From Lineus longissimus (Eukaryota > Nemertea > Pilidiophora > Heteronemertea > Lineidae), in the NCBI RefSeq assembly GCF_910592395.1, contig NC_088323.1, positions 2,418,001 to 2,482,000 on the forward strand: a stretch of DNA of 64,000 nt. The letters are read 5' to 3'. The notes beneath the pieces are model-generated. The model had not been told where the DNA came from. It did not search any database and was given only the letters and a program-made list of their open reading frames with translations. The position numbers and the translations under genes were made by a program. Of this stretch, positions 16,387 to 29,500 are shown in pieces. Numbering within the stretch: position 1 is the stretch's first letter; every line of letters begins with the position of its first letter.

Positions 16387-19300
16387 CTAAAAGTAGTAGT
16401 TTACTATGCTTTCACAGCGCTTCACGTTGATTTCTTCGTCCGGGTGTTCGAATCCGGTACTTGAGAAACGTTCTTTGAACATGCGAATCTGGCCAGTAAA
16501 GGGAGGAACGCCGACGCCCTGAAAGGTACAAGGATTGAACTGAGAAGGTATTGGTCATTATTTTCATCTCGGCCAATTTGGGATTAACTAGACGGGAGTC
16601 TGATTGAGCATTGTAAAAACATATGATAGCGTACTCTGATTACAATGAGGCCCAATCCTTTTCGTTCCGTTCGTCGCTATCTTCCTCACCTTGGGTCAAA
16701 CGTGCTGTTCTCGTTGTTACAAGAAATAGGGGAGGGTCGGGGACACCCTGTAGATATGTAATATGACAATCGATTACGTTGGTTGTCTTTGACCATTATT
16801 CATGAAATTCATCGACAAGCCGGCCGCAATGCAAGCAAGGCTAAGTGGTATCTTGAATAAACCTACCAAACTTGCCGGGACGCCGCCTATATAGTAAGGA
16901 GATCGAATACTTAGGTGGTCTCGGATGCGGCTGTCCTTGTACACCAGTTCGCCATCCACGACAAGACCCGTAGTATGCTTGCCGTTTATCAGTTTATTTC
17001 GGTAAAAATCAACCTGTCGAGAAGAAAGTAAGTTGTAAATTTCCACCCGTTGTTTGGTTAATACATGTTACATGTACAGTATATATTCCCGACTTATACG
17101 ACTTAGATTTCGTTTTCAATACCCCGGACCGGTGGCGAATCTGACCCTTCCCTTTATTGAAGAATACCTGATGCCTCTGCCCATCATTCAGCTTCCGCAC
17201 AGTGGTCGCCTCGAATCCATTCGCTTCAGACGAAGTAGAACCATGTCCTGATTTGTCAGGGTTGAAGATGAAGTAGCTTAGCCTGCCATCGCGTAAGAAG
17301 ATGCCTTCGTAATCATTCTTTAGGTCCCCTGCGTAATAGATAAGGCCCGAACTAGCTTCTGTGTTGAAGGAAAAGCTGAAGTCACCCCTGAAAATGGTTA
17401 TGAAGTCTTATTATGCCTTAAGGCCAACAAAAGGTTGTATGCATCTAAAGTAAAGGAAAAAGCCTGGTGAGCATCGTTTCCTTTTTTTAAAACACTTCTG
17501 CCTCGTAAGTGCCAGTGAATTTGTTGGAGACAATAAAACTTTAATGGCAGAGAAAGTTTCGTGTAATTTTTCTGTTTTATTATCGTCAGCATGCTCAGAT
17601 AACAGCCAATGCAGCTCTCCCACTTTAAAACCGGTAAGTTGATGACGCTTACAATGTTTGTGAAACCACGTAAAAGTCAATTTCAGAATTTGACGAATGA
17701 TGCGGCGGGATAGTTACGAATGTACCTCAGAGGGTCCACATCGATGCTCTTAAAGACGACTCGGCCTACCCCGTCAAACGAGTAACAGTGCCAGGGGGTA
17801 CCCTCAGACAGGAACAACCACGTCTGAAAAATAAAGGTTTGATATCCACATTTACAACCCACCTACATACAAGGCATTCCGGGCCATGTATCAACCCTAC
17901 ACCTTGAACGTCAGTGCAACACATAGAAATGAGCTCAGTCATCGAGTGCGAGGGGAGGAGCTGCCGCGATATGACGGGCGCATCTTGTCTTTAATTTCTC
18001 AGTGACATCCTGACATATTAGTCATTCAAATGCCAGTCAAATGGCAAAGTACGCTGATAAAATTGCACGGCCCATTGCCCAGGCAATACTTTTGCCATAC
18101 AAGTTCCCAGAATACTGGGATAGACTGATTAATTTTTCCTGGGAAGCGAGGCCATGCGTGTAATGGTTACCAAGGTTAAAGCTAACCTCGTACAGACATT
18201 CGCTGTAATATCAGGTTATCCAAATTTGAACAAGCGAGTTGGCTTGATGAACCTGAGGCTAGTGTGACAGCTACCATTTGGTCCCGCAAATGGCCATACA
18301 AGATGCATGGATGACATTAACCGTATCAAAACCACTGAACCATTCCGTGACCTTATCCGATGTAACTTCCCCGCCCCCGGGCGCGCTTCATCGATGCGCT
18401 CGATGAGGCCAACATCACTCATACCAAAACTGATCATTAGCTCCCGTGCTATGTCCCAATCGGTTTAATTGACCAATATGTCAGTCTGAGATCTGACATG
18501 CTTGTCTGAACTCACCGCAATATCTTGTAACTTGTGTGCAAATGGCACGGTGTAACACGAATCAGTGTCCAGCTTAAAAAGTGTCTTACTATATTGCTTA
18601 ACGAAAGCTTCATACAAGTACATCGATACATCCTATAACTCCACCTGGCCTGAATGCAACGGACACCCAGGTGAATCAGCGCCGGTGTAGAAATTTAAAA
18701 TGCCCTAAGATGGAATGTTCTGGGATCGAAGGATTCTATTATTCCCTTTAATCTCTGAGCTATTGAATGTCATGGCCTGTCTATAGAACCATATTTTGTC
18801 CGACTTCAACAGACTGGACACTTTTTCCAGGGGGGCATTTTCTACTTCTACACCGGGTATGTCAGGTGGCAGAATGCCAGTGGCCACGTATTCAATAGAA
18901 TATTTTGTTTCGTGTACTCTCTAAATGTAAAAGAGTGAACCCAGAGTGTAGTTAGGGACCACTCTTGCAAAAGAGTGAAATTCCACTCTTTTTGGAGTGA
19001 ATTCCACTCTTTTAAGAGTGAGCTTCACTCTTTTACATTTAGAGAGTATACCTTGGGACAGAATCCAACCGTATTGCAATTGGTTTTATTGGCATAGAAC
19101 AGCAACATCACTGATGCCCAAAGGATGTCCCTATCGGTTTAATTGACAGATCTCTCAGTCCGCCATGTACCATGCCTGTCTGAACGCACGTCCTCTTGTC
19201 ACAAGCTGCCAGTGACAAGTGACACAAGAGGCTGATCACAGGGAATAAATCGTTGGCGCATGATACATGTTTCTTCGACGATAAGAAATCGAAATGCCAT

Positions 19301-20616
19301 CATTTAACCTCGTCCCCAAAAGTTGTAAGTAAGTTCTTATATTACGCTGTACAATCAACAGTCTCATTTAGAGGGGTCCATTTTCATTCATTACCTAGCC
19401 TTCCCCGAAGAACGGGATGAAGAGAGAAGGAAAGAGACTTACCGTCATGATAATTTGTTCAGGTTCTTTTTAAGAGACACATGGAGCAGATGCATCACGA
19501 TGCCTTATTTTTGGGGGTAAATTTGATTTATCCGACTTACGAATGAGACTTTTTACTACATCGAGATGCATTAGGCGTGACAACTCAAAGGAAAGTCTTA
19601 CCTTTATGCTGAGGAATTAGCGAAATGAACAAGGCAAGAGACTAGAATCAAATAATGGGGCGGGGGAGTGGATTAATGCATTAGCTTATCACTGTACTGC
19701 TGTGGGTGTACACCACTTTTGCAAGTACGTCGTTGTCTCATTTTCTGTTCGCAAGCCGTGTCTAAAATATCATGCAACATGGAGGAAAACCATAACAGAT
19801 CAGCATGGTAGTTTGGTGCTGAGTGTGGCGGTTCATATTGGCGAGGGGGCAGACTATCCTGACCATCTACATTGTAAATCCCACGCCCAAGTTTTCCCTT
19901 TCATTGGGTCGTCAGTTCGTTTAGGTTCATATTTTGGCAAGTCAACGTTATTCCATGTTATCGCCAGCGATTTTAGAGGCAGTCTTTCAATTCCTCGTAG
20001 TCGGACTCCTGTAATAATGTGTATCACTCTAAGCACCCTCCCGGGACCTGTTTCACGGCGGCAAATCCGATAAATCAATTTGAGTTGAAATTGATTTGAA
20101 ACGTTCACCTCGGGAAAGAATTGGATATAAAGCTTGATGCGCTTGGCAGAAGACTCGCATCCCCGTGATTTTTGACACAGCAGCTAACGTGCGATTATGA
20201 TCGCCTGCAACAGCAATCTCTCGTTTGCTGTGGTCATTTCAGGGGCCTGCTAGAGGAATAGGTCAAGGATCCATATAAAAAACAGCGAATACCTCTTTCA
20301 ACCACAGACGAGCGATCCGATTCATCGCTCATCACAGCGACAATTATGGCAGGTCGCAGCGACGAAAATCGCACGACAGCGGGAGCTACATGGTGAAGTT
20401 CATGTACTGCGAGTAAAGGTGAGTTGATTTATTAAGGGGACTAGGTTGGCACAACATTCTCATAAAAAGACAATAACAACGATAACACCCAATAAATAAA
20501 ACTTTGGTAAAATATCAAGAAGGAAAGACCACATTAAAGATTGAAATGATTTACAGTAATTTCTAATGACTTACCCCGTTTAGATAAATGAGCTCGAAGA
20601 GCATTAATGCATCCAT
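16387..20616 (-). CDS. Small secreted protein with a single laminin-G domain
   Basis: Exons on the minus strand: 20616-20575, 17823-17726, 17387-17168, 17013-16867, 16518-16387, together 639 nt (212 residues). Phases close throughout. The laminin-G fold is seen in FDGVGRVVFKS, FSFSFNTEASSGLIYYAG, GIFLRDGRLSYFIF, KLNDGQRHQVDFYRNK, GLVVDGELVYKD, YYIGGVPASL and PPFTGQIRMF, ending with RCESIVNYYF. The family covers laminin alpha, neurexin, agrin and many short matrix proteins, which bind glycans or receptors. Exon 1 (MDALMLFELIYLNG) is the weak point: it gives a start and the correct phase, but it is a poor signal sequence because it contains a glutamate. Exons 2-5 are well supported. The gene converges on the bHLH gene. 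Confidence 0.75.
18917..19046. mobile_element. TA-flanked MITE with about 23-bp terminal inverted repeats
   Basis: The left end CTCTCTAAATGTAAAAGAGT and the matching reverse complement on the right are perfect over at least 20 bases and are flanked by TA. The interior repeats ACTCTTTT / AAAGAGTG several times, so it can fold into nested hairpins. It is 130 bases with no ORF. A TA target site points to the Tc1/mariner superfamily. It lies in intron 1 of the laminin-G gene. Confidence 0.75.
19876..19910. repeat. Copy of the dispersed motif AAATCCCACGCCCAAGTT
   Basis: AAATCCCACGCCCAAGTT followed by TTCCCTTTCATTGGG. Related copies lie near 1256, 12408 and 59525. It is probably the conserved core of an interspersed repeat whose outer parts have diverged. 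Confidence 0.5.
20271..20425 (+). promoter_or_regulatory. Possible plus-strand TATA promoter and first exon
   Basis: CATATAAAAAACAG at about 20271 is a good TATA box. About 140 bases later GAGTAAAG is followed by GTGAGTT, a good donor. In between is a short reading frame, MAGRSDENRTTAGATW, which then stops. This could be the leader exon of an unidentified transcript antisense to the laminin-G intron. No downstream exon was recognised. Confidence 0.25.
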
Positions 20617-20883
20617 GATATCCGGGTGATGCGACTGACGCTTGTGATTGTATCCCCTTTACTGTCTTGTCTCGAACTCCACCAACCATGGCAATCCACC
20701 TCACCATCCCGGCCCCACTTTCAATGAAAGCACCGAAGTAAACGCACCCATTCGAGCGCGGAAACGCCGCCCCTGATCCGCCCGGGTTCCAGCGATATGA
20801 GGAGTCAACAAGCTAGGCTCGGTTGTGAGAGATCTCTCGAGTCGGCGTCAGAGCGGCGCTTAAGGAACTGCTACCGAACCGGT

Positions 20884-20896
20884 GAGGGTATTTATG
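20884..20896 (-). promoter_or_regulatory. Possible TATA box of the laminin-G gene
   Basis: On the minus strand CCATAAATACCC contains ATAAATA, a TATA variant, about 270 bases upstream of the predicted start codon at 20616. Transcription would begin near 20860. This is consistent with the gene model but is not evidence by itself. Confidence 0.3.
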
Positions 20897-20899
20897 GTT

Positions 20900-22796
20900 A
20901 ACTGGTCACATGCATGACACTTTGATCAACTGCCGAGTCTACAGTAGACAGCGAAGCGCCGATGCCCCTTCCTTCAAATATCCAAGTATGGTCATGGCCG
21001 GATATATGTGGGTGCATTGTCATGTTTGTAGTTATCTCTTCAACCCAGCCGTCGAATTCTGCACCGGTTGACCTCCTCATTGAACGCCTTGAATCGATGG
21101 TGCGGAATCCGAGGCCAACTGCGCGTAGCCGGTGGTCAGATTATTGTAACCTTGTTCGCCTTCCTCCCTGTGGTTCGGAGGCGTTGATGTTGTTTTTCTT
21201 ACAAGATATATATAAATAAGGTTTAACTAACAGATATTTTTGATGACAAGCATTGTTACAAATAAACTATCAAGCCCTCTAACCATGTTTCATTAGTTAG
21301 TCACATCTCTGAACTGTGAGCCATTTTGATTCCCGCCATAGATGCACGGCGAGCGAATCCAGCTTCAACGAACATTTCCAGGGTTGTTTGAAGGCTTTTC
21401 GCTGCACTTGATGGGGGAGGGGGCGAATTGAGATGATTGTGACAATTGATAAAATCAAGCTCACCTGTATCAAGAAGACAGCAGTCAGATGCCTTTCCAT
21501 TGTCAAGACTCTGAGTTTTGACTTGTCCAAGTTTCGTCAAGAGGCTTGCTCGTGTGAGTGTATACCTCATGGCGCATTATATACGTACAAATATACGGGA
21601 AAAAAGATAATTGGGAGTTTATATCATTAGGTAAGGCCAAGGTTTACGAAGAAATTAGTATTTGGGTAAGTTGTTTCATACTGGCTTTTTGTCGGGCTAT
21701 TCCTTTCATACTGACTAAGCATCAAGTAGCATTTTGGTACATGCATTGCAACCTGATATGGCACACATGATGGGCCCCACAGTTCTTTTCATTTACTGAT
21801 GTCGACCCCTTCCACTTGCATTCTGGAGTCAATGATGGAAAATTGAGTTATCAATATCGCGTTTAGCATCATCCAAACTGTTTATATCAGCAGAGGTTTC
21901 AGCGACAAAACAATCAGAACTTCATTAATTTGGGTAACAGTGGTTTCCTAACACGTTTTTGTCTGATTTTTTTCCTCTCCTCTCTGTGCATTCATTCATT
22001 GAATGGTCCGTAACTTGAACGGCAGAAACCTTGCGTCCTAAACTATATTAGTAAGTGGTATATTGGGAGAATGCTAATCGTCCTTGTTAAGTGTTAATCA
22101 TTGGTAATATTTATGGTAGTTGACCTCGTCCACTGATTCGATTTTTCAGCAGATTCCTGATGAGGGTAAACATAGAGAAAAAACACAGCGGCACGTTTTA
22201 TAAGTAGGGATTGCCGTCGAAATCTTCATAAAATGTTTTATTGCTCCTTTTGATTCTGCTGCTGAATGCTATTTGGGTCGACTACATGTAGTTATATTAT
22301 CTGAGAAGTGTAGAATTTTGCCAGCGTGCGAGGACCGAGAGCTGGTACTCCGTTACAGTGCAGTCCACTGACTCTCGCCTTCCCCTGGGTCACTGTAGTC
22401 CACATCTAGGTCAAGGTTTGGGTTTGATAACCCATAATATCCGTGTCCATTCTGGGGAACGAGGTGGCCGATTCGAAACTGTAGGAAAAGAAAGAGAACT
22501 ACGTATACAAGGTGAGAATACGAAGGGTTTGGAAAATCACATCAAAAATTCAAAACAAACAAAATAAGTTTTTCTTTGTGCCAGCATGCCTGCGGTTTCA
22601 GAGAATCTTCCCCAACTTCTGTTGATGTGAAAGTTACGCACACCCCAAAATCCAGAAGATTAAGTCAAAATAGAAGATTTTTAAGAGGGCACCTCCACCA
22701 TTGACCCTGTTCAGTCTTTGAACAATCGAGTAGGACTTATTATCTGTGAACTAAATCTACGTTCACACAGATACAAATATCTTCCAAATGAAGTAC
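20900..22796. other. Intergenic between laminin-G gene and mucin 3' UTR
   Basis: No exon could be supported. The upper part (about 22240-22796) should be the mucin 3' UTR. An AATAAA on the minus strand at 22237-22242, about 555 bases past the mucin stop, is a plausible poly(A) signal. Confidence 0.4.
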
Positions 22797-25700
22797 TTAA
22801 TGAGGTTGTGTACATCCTTGCAGCTCGCTTGGACAAGAGACAGTGTTTCTAAAAGCAATTCTCAGATTGTCTCTCACCATATTATCATTGGAAACACTGT
22901 CGAGAGGTGGAAGGTCGGTCGACATTGATGGAAGGCTTTTCAAGCTGGTAAGAGAGGCACGGGCACTACGACAGTACTGGAATGATAATATGATAAACGA
23001 TATACCATATACATGTACTGCGTCAGTGTTTCAGTTTATGATGGTCTTACATACTTAGTTACACAACAATATGGGAAAACCAACGACGCTGTTTTAACAC
23101 TGCTTACAAATGTAGCTACGCAGTAGTAGAATGGGTTCACAAAATGGCAGAACACAAGTAACTTCCTCACCCCGCTCCCGAAGTCTGCTTCTGTGTCAAA
23201 TGACTCACTGAAATGAAAGAAAAAAGTATTCGATGAGAAGTTGAATGTGGATCTGGAGAGCAGACGCCAACTTATGTGCTCTAGACCAGCTCCGTAATGG
23301 AAAACAGAGAGAAATACTGGCCAAAACACAACCTTGAGCACACAACTCAATCTGGGGATCTGCGACAGCACTCTGAAATACGGCCGAGTTTGTTACTGAA
23401 AACGGGCTGACTGTCCTGGTTGCATTGCCAAATTAGTGCTTACTCTGTATACGATGCCATCTCGCAATCCCGACATGCCTGACTGCCAAATGAATGTAAC
23501 TGTCTTTTCCGCAGGAAATTGTACGTCGTCATGACAATCCCAACGGCAACTAGAGAAAACAGGACGATGGGAATTGTGACGACTGCAATGTACTCCATCG
23601 AGTATATATCCCTTAATGCAGCATGGTCATCAACGCGAAGTTGGCATCTTTCTCCGCTGTAACCTTGGTAGCATCTGAAACAAGGCAGACATTCTTGAAC
23701 TTTTCTTGAAAAGGAAGTTCATTTGACGTCGTACCGTGAGGGCCAGCACTAGCCGACACTACTAAAGATCTACAGGTAGTATCTGGGAGTAAACGACATG
23801 CATGATATAAGCGTAGAGATACCAAAAACATAGCGATTGATGGCCATTGATAAAACAATACCACATTGTATTGTACGCGCCGGTCACCGATCCGAAGGTT
23901 GACCGCGCTCACCGTTGCTTAACTTCCACTCTGGGGCCAACGCGCCAACCACAGGAATTCTCTCATGGCCGGCGGGTTAAGCCGTGCCATATACCTGGGG
24001 GTACTATACATCATTCCCCCCTTCGGACAGAGATGGATCGTCCTCTATCCTACTTAGCGCTTCTTGCGTCTCATTACCGAACTACAAATCCAGAGCTCGC
24101 ATCGCATGGGAAGGTCTGCCGGATGTATTGTACGCGCCGGTCACCGATCCGAAGGTTGACCGCGCTCAACGTTGCTTAACTTCCACTCTGGGGCCAACGC
24201 GCCAACCACTGGGCCATAAAGGAATTCCCTCATGGCCGGCGGGTTAAGCCGTGACATATACCTGGGGGTACTATACACACATCACCCAATGTTCCATGTC
24301 CAGGTTTTAGACAATGTCAGGCCTCTTTTCAAAACATTTTAATCATCAGAGAGAGGGCTTTTAGAAATTTACAAATATGGTACAAAGGATATGGAGGTTG
24401 GCAGTATAACGGTAACGTGATAGTTTCAACCCACCGGCAAACTGGCTCTCCTCTTCCATCTTCGACGCAGTGTCCATGGGTGCAGTGATGACCCACGCAT
24501 GGGTTCAAACATGCAATGTGGTAGGATTCAGAAATGTCGCAGCCATGTCTTTCAGGGCAGAAGCGAAGAGGTTGGTCAAGAGCGTCTGTTTCGAAGGAAT
24601 AACATACTAGATAGCGTCACATACAAAATGCAAACGGCCAACTTCTAATTTTGAGATATCGAAAAAGTTAGCTTTGAATGATGACACCTTGGGCAGGGAG
24701 ACCCTTCAGTTTTTATTGTTCGGTTTCAGGGGAACACGTCGTATAGTCGCGTCCCAAAGTAGACCCTTAAAGGCACCCAGCCGAGACATCAGTACAAGAA
24801 AACTTCATACTAGTGAAATGTTTTCAATTTTTGGGGGATCAGGTTCGATATTGACTCTGCTGAATGTGTCTTCCTTAAAAATTGCTTTACCTTCGATTTC
24901 ACTGAAGCCTCCTGGATCGATCTTAGTTCCATTGATTGTCGTGCTCTCATTTTTTATGTATGGATTGATGACGTTTTCCACAAGGAATGTGACGTGGTTA
25001 AATCCGCTGTCACGTGACTTCAGCTGGTCGAGTAGCCGCAGGTCCATTCTCAGCTGCAGAGTTAAAGAACTGAGCCTGAAAAAGTGAACCCGTTGAAAAT
25101 AAAGCATCTTACTTTCACCACAATGTGTCGTTGGTGTCAAGTTTTAAAATGCCACAAGCTCGGCAGGCGCCAGCACTGGCCACCTGTCGTCACTAGAGCT
25201 ACTGAAAAATTGCCCTAGCCATTCTAGGTTGTGCAGTGACATTTTTCGTGAAATGGAGTGCAGACTTTTAGCCAAGGACCCTTATAGTATTCCGCGAAGT
25301 TACTATTTATAGCTCACAAGGTCATTTGCATAAGATATTGATGACGTTTTAGTCACGTGACAGTCGGACATCGACACTTATTTCTACGCATTTGAGCTTA
25401 TTTCAAAGTCAATTATCTTTGACCCTGCATTGTTTTTAGCATGAATGATACCATAGAGTCAGAGAGAGAAATATTCAGAACAATTATGTAGTATTTCCAA
25501 CACTCGGACATGTGCCAGATTGAATCTAACTGCCCTAGTTAGAAAGTCTGAATCCATTACGAAACCGCATGTTTGTCCGACAGTGCCTGTAATTCAGCGA
25601 TGGGGAAATAGAGGGCAGCAGCTGCAGTGACCTCATCATCGCGGAATGCTATTACCTAGGCTATATTTGAGTACACTATTTCCAGAATAGCTTTCACCAT

Positions 25701-26539
25701 ATTCCGAAAGATACTTACCAGTGATTTGATACAGTGGCGTTCACGGCGGAGACGGACTCGAATAAATCCGATGCCTGAAATTGATTTCATTTGAATATTG
25801 AAACATCCATAACATTCATCATCAAAAGCGCTGATCATTTGGTGATCCTCAGATCTGAGGATGCCTGTCAGATGTGAGGCCCCATCCCCGACCTACCATA
25901 CATGTACATATCTTTCTTCTTGAGATAGTCATAACCTTGAACACTGCTTACCCAATTCTGCAAATCCTCCAAAGACGCATTTAGATCATTTTTGAATCTG
26001 ATACGAATGCTGATACACACATAAACTCCATTATCTGAAATGAAACGATTTTAACATGTTGAATAAGAACTGAATTGGGCATTAAAAACAAGGTTTCTCC
26101 GAGATCGTTAATTGTTTCCATGGTTTAATCATCACAGATTACAAAAAACAAATGCACTCACGTAAGACTGGTGGCGTCGAGTTGGTCGGGGACACTGAGG
26201 CATTACTTGAGGTCGTTGGCCGGATAACCGTTGTTGTCGTGACAGTTGATGTTGTACCTACGGAGGTGGCCGCTGACGTTATTGTTATTGTTCCAACAGT
26301 GGGAGTCGTTGGAAATGTGGATGTCTTTGCTCGATTTATCGTTCTTGTTGCATCTGTGGAAGTCGTCGGAAATATCCTTGCTGACGTCAAGGTTCTTGTT
26401 TTGACAACGGAAGTGTTCGGAAATGTGCTTGTTGACGCTGATCTTCTTGTTGTGGTATAAATGGAAGTTGTTAGAAAGATATTTGCTGACGTTAATGTTA
26501 ATGTATCAACAGAAGTGGTTGGAAGGACGCTTGCTAGCG

Positions 26540-26570
<31 letters not shown>

Positions 26571-29500
26571 CGTTGTTGTTGTTGTATCAACAGATTCTGA
26601 ACTCTTTGGAAAGATGCTTCCATGTGCGCGGGATGACGTGGCCGATGATAAACTAGTTATCTTATGGAAACTTCGCGTGCCATACGTGGTACTGTGTAGG
26701 AATGTTGGTAATATTGTTTGGGGGCTCAGTGTTGGTGGGAATTTTGTGGTAAAAACTAGCGTTCTGCTGATGACAATAGATTGTGTTTCGCTTGTAGTGT
26801 CTGATATTCTGGGTTCAGTGTTGAAGTGGGATGATAGTTGTGATATTTCACTTGTGTACGTGGGGAGTGTAATTGACTTTTCACTGACAAAAGAAGAGGA
26901 AAGTTTTGGTGTTTCAGTCGCATATGTAATGTCTTCGAAATCAGAGGATGGTTTTGGTGTTGCACTCGTGTTAGTGACTGATGATAGTCTTGGAGTTGCA
27001 CCTATGTAAGTGGTTGATGATAGTCTTGGAGTTGCACCTATGTAAGTGGGTGATGATAGTCTTGGAGTTGCAAAATAGTCTTCAGTAGTACTAAGATAAG
27101 GCGTTGATGAAATAAGAGAATGCGTGCTCGAAACTACTTGCTCGTAGGCAGAGCTCTCCGAAGAGGAGTGTGCCGATGATAACATCGAAAGGGGAAATTT
27201 AAGAGTGGTGCCGGGTGTCTCACTGCGGTAAGTGAAGTCATCCCGAGTGGTTGTTTCAGCAAACGTACCAGTGTCAGCTGAATATAGGCTACTTGACAAA
27301 GACAGCTGTGATGTACCGCCAAAAAGTGGTAGCGTGCTTAGATCCTCACTGTTGTACGTAAAGTCATCTAGTGATGCACTCGTGTCAGTTGAATACAGGC
27401 TACTTGATAGAGTCAGCGGTAGTGTAATACCTAAAACTTGGGTTGCAGTTACATCTTTACTGGTGTATGTAAAGTCCTCCATTACAGTCGTAGATGAAGA
27501 CATACCAGTGTCCGTTGAATACAGACTACTTGTTGACACAGACAGCTCTGTTGTTTTGCCTGGAGATGGAGACGTGTTAACATCCTCATTAGTGTATGTA
27601 AAGTCCTCCATTACAGTCGTAGATGAAGACATACCAGTGTCAGTTGGAAACAGAGTTGTTGTTGTCTGAGACAGTTTTGGTGTATGGTCTGGAGCTGAAG
27701 ACGTGTTAACATCATCGCTAGCGTATGTGAAGTCATCCATTGTGGTTGTTGCAGAAGTAGTACCAGTGTCAGTTGAATACAGTCTAGTTGTTGACCGAGA
27801 CAGTTGTGGCATACTGCCTGGAACTGACGACGTGTGTACATCCTGACTAGCGTATGTGAAGTCATCCATTGTGGTTGTTGCAGATGATGTTTCAGTGTCA
27901 GTTGAATACAGTCTAGTTGTTGACATAGAGAGTGGTGGCGTACTACCTGGAACTGACGACGTGTGTGCATCCTGACTAGTGTATGTAAAGTCATCCATTG
28001 TGGTTGTTGCAGATGATGTTTCAGTGTCAGTTGAATACAGTCTAGTTGTTGAAAGAGAGAGTTGTGGCATACTGCCTGGAACTGGCGACGTGTGTACATC
28101 CTGACTAGCGTATGTGAAGTCATCTACTGTCGTTGTTGCAGAAGATGAACTACTGCCAGTCGAGTGCAGACTGGTTGTTGACAGAGATGGTTGTGGCATA
28201 TTGCCTGGAGCTGGAGACGGGTGCACATCCTCACTAGTGTATGTAAAATCATCCACTGTCATCCTTGCAGTTGAAGTACCAGTGCCAGGTGAGTGCAGAC
28301 TACTTGTTGACAGAGACAGTTGTGGCGTAGTGCATGGAGAGGGAAATGTGAGCAAATCTTCACTAGTGTGTGTTAAGTCATCGATTGTGGCTGTTGCAGG
28401 AGATGTACCAGCGCAAGTTGAATACATGCTAGTTGTTGACAGAGACAGTTGTGTTGTTTTGTCCGGAGCTGGAGACGTGTTAACATCCTCACTAGTGTAT
28501 GTAAAGTCCTCCATTGTGGTTGTTGAAGAAGACATACCAGTGTGAGTTGAATACTGGCTGCCTGACAAAAACGGTTGTGATGTGATGCTCAAAACAGGAG
28601 TTGTACTTATATCATCAGCTGTGTATGTAAAATCCTCGCTTGTGGTTGTTTCGGAGGATAGAGCAGAGATAACGCTTCTTGACCTGAGCAGAAGTGATGT
28701 GATGGTTGAAACTTGTGTTGTAATAAGATCATCATCAGTGAATGTATAATCATCTTTGGAGCTTATTACAGGCGAAACACTATTGCCAGTAAGAAACAGG
28801 CTTCTTGACAGGGACATTTGTGTTGTAATGCCCGAAACGGGAAATGTGGTGAGATCATCAAAGTTAATCTGTGTGGTTAATACAGACGAAGCAGAATACA
28901 AGCTACTTGGTAGAGGCAGCTGTAATGTACTGCCTGAAACTGGAGACGTTCTTACATCATCACTAGTGTATGTAAAATCGTTTGTGGTTGTCGGAGAAGA
29001 CATACCACTAGCGTCAGTGAAACTTGATAGAGGAAGCTGTAATGTACTGCCTGAAACGGGAGACGTTCTTATATCATCACTAGTGTATCTAAAGTCATTC
29101 TGTGCAGTTGTAACAGGCGACATACTGGTACCAGTGTCAGTTGAATACAGCCTACTCGACAGAGCCAGTAGTGGTGAACTACCTGGAACTTGAGACGTGC
29201 CTGGATCATCACTAGTGTATGTGAAGTCACTTGTTTTGGTTAATACAGATGACGCACTAGTGTTACTTGAATAAAAGCCACTTGACTGGGGCTGTTTCGA
29301 AGCGATGCCTGAAAGTGGTGTGTGTGTGAAGTCATCCCTAGTTATTGTCACAGAGGACATGCTTGAATCAGTTGAATACATGCCTGAAACTGGTGTGTGT
29401 GTGAAGTCATCCCTAGTTATTGTTAGATAGGACATGCTTGAATCAGTTGAATACATGGTACTGGCAGAGGACAGTATTTGGGAGGAGATGTCTGACGAAG

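Noticed and set aside
20575-20820. Alternative frame with GYHGCINALRAHLSKR as an upstream laminin-G exon
   Set aside because: It ends in phase 1, which does not join the phase-0 exon at 17823. The ATG frame does join.
22849-22877. Possible intron in the last mucin exon (ATG|GTGAGA...TTTTAG)
   Set aside because: It would be only 29 bases, too short to splice. Reading straight through keeps the frame to a stop at 22797.
26461-28545. Plus-strand ORFs of 143-182 codons over the mucin exon
   Set aside because: They are shadows of the repetitive minus-strand coding sequence and repeat with its 129-base period.
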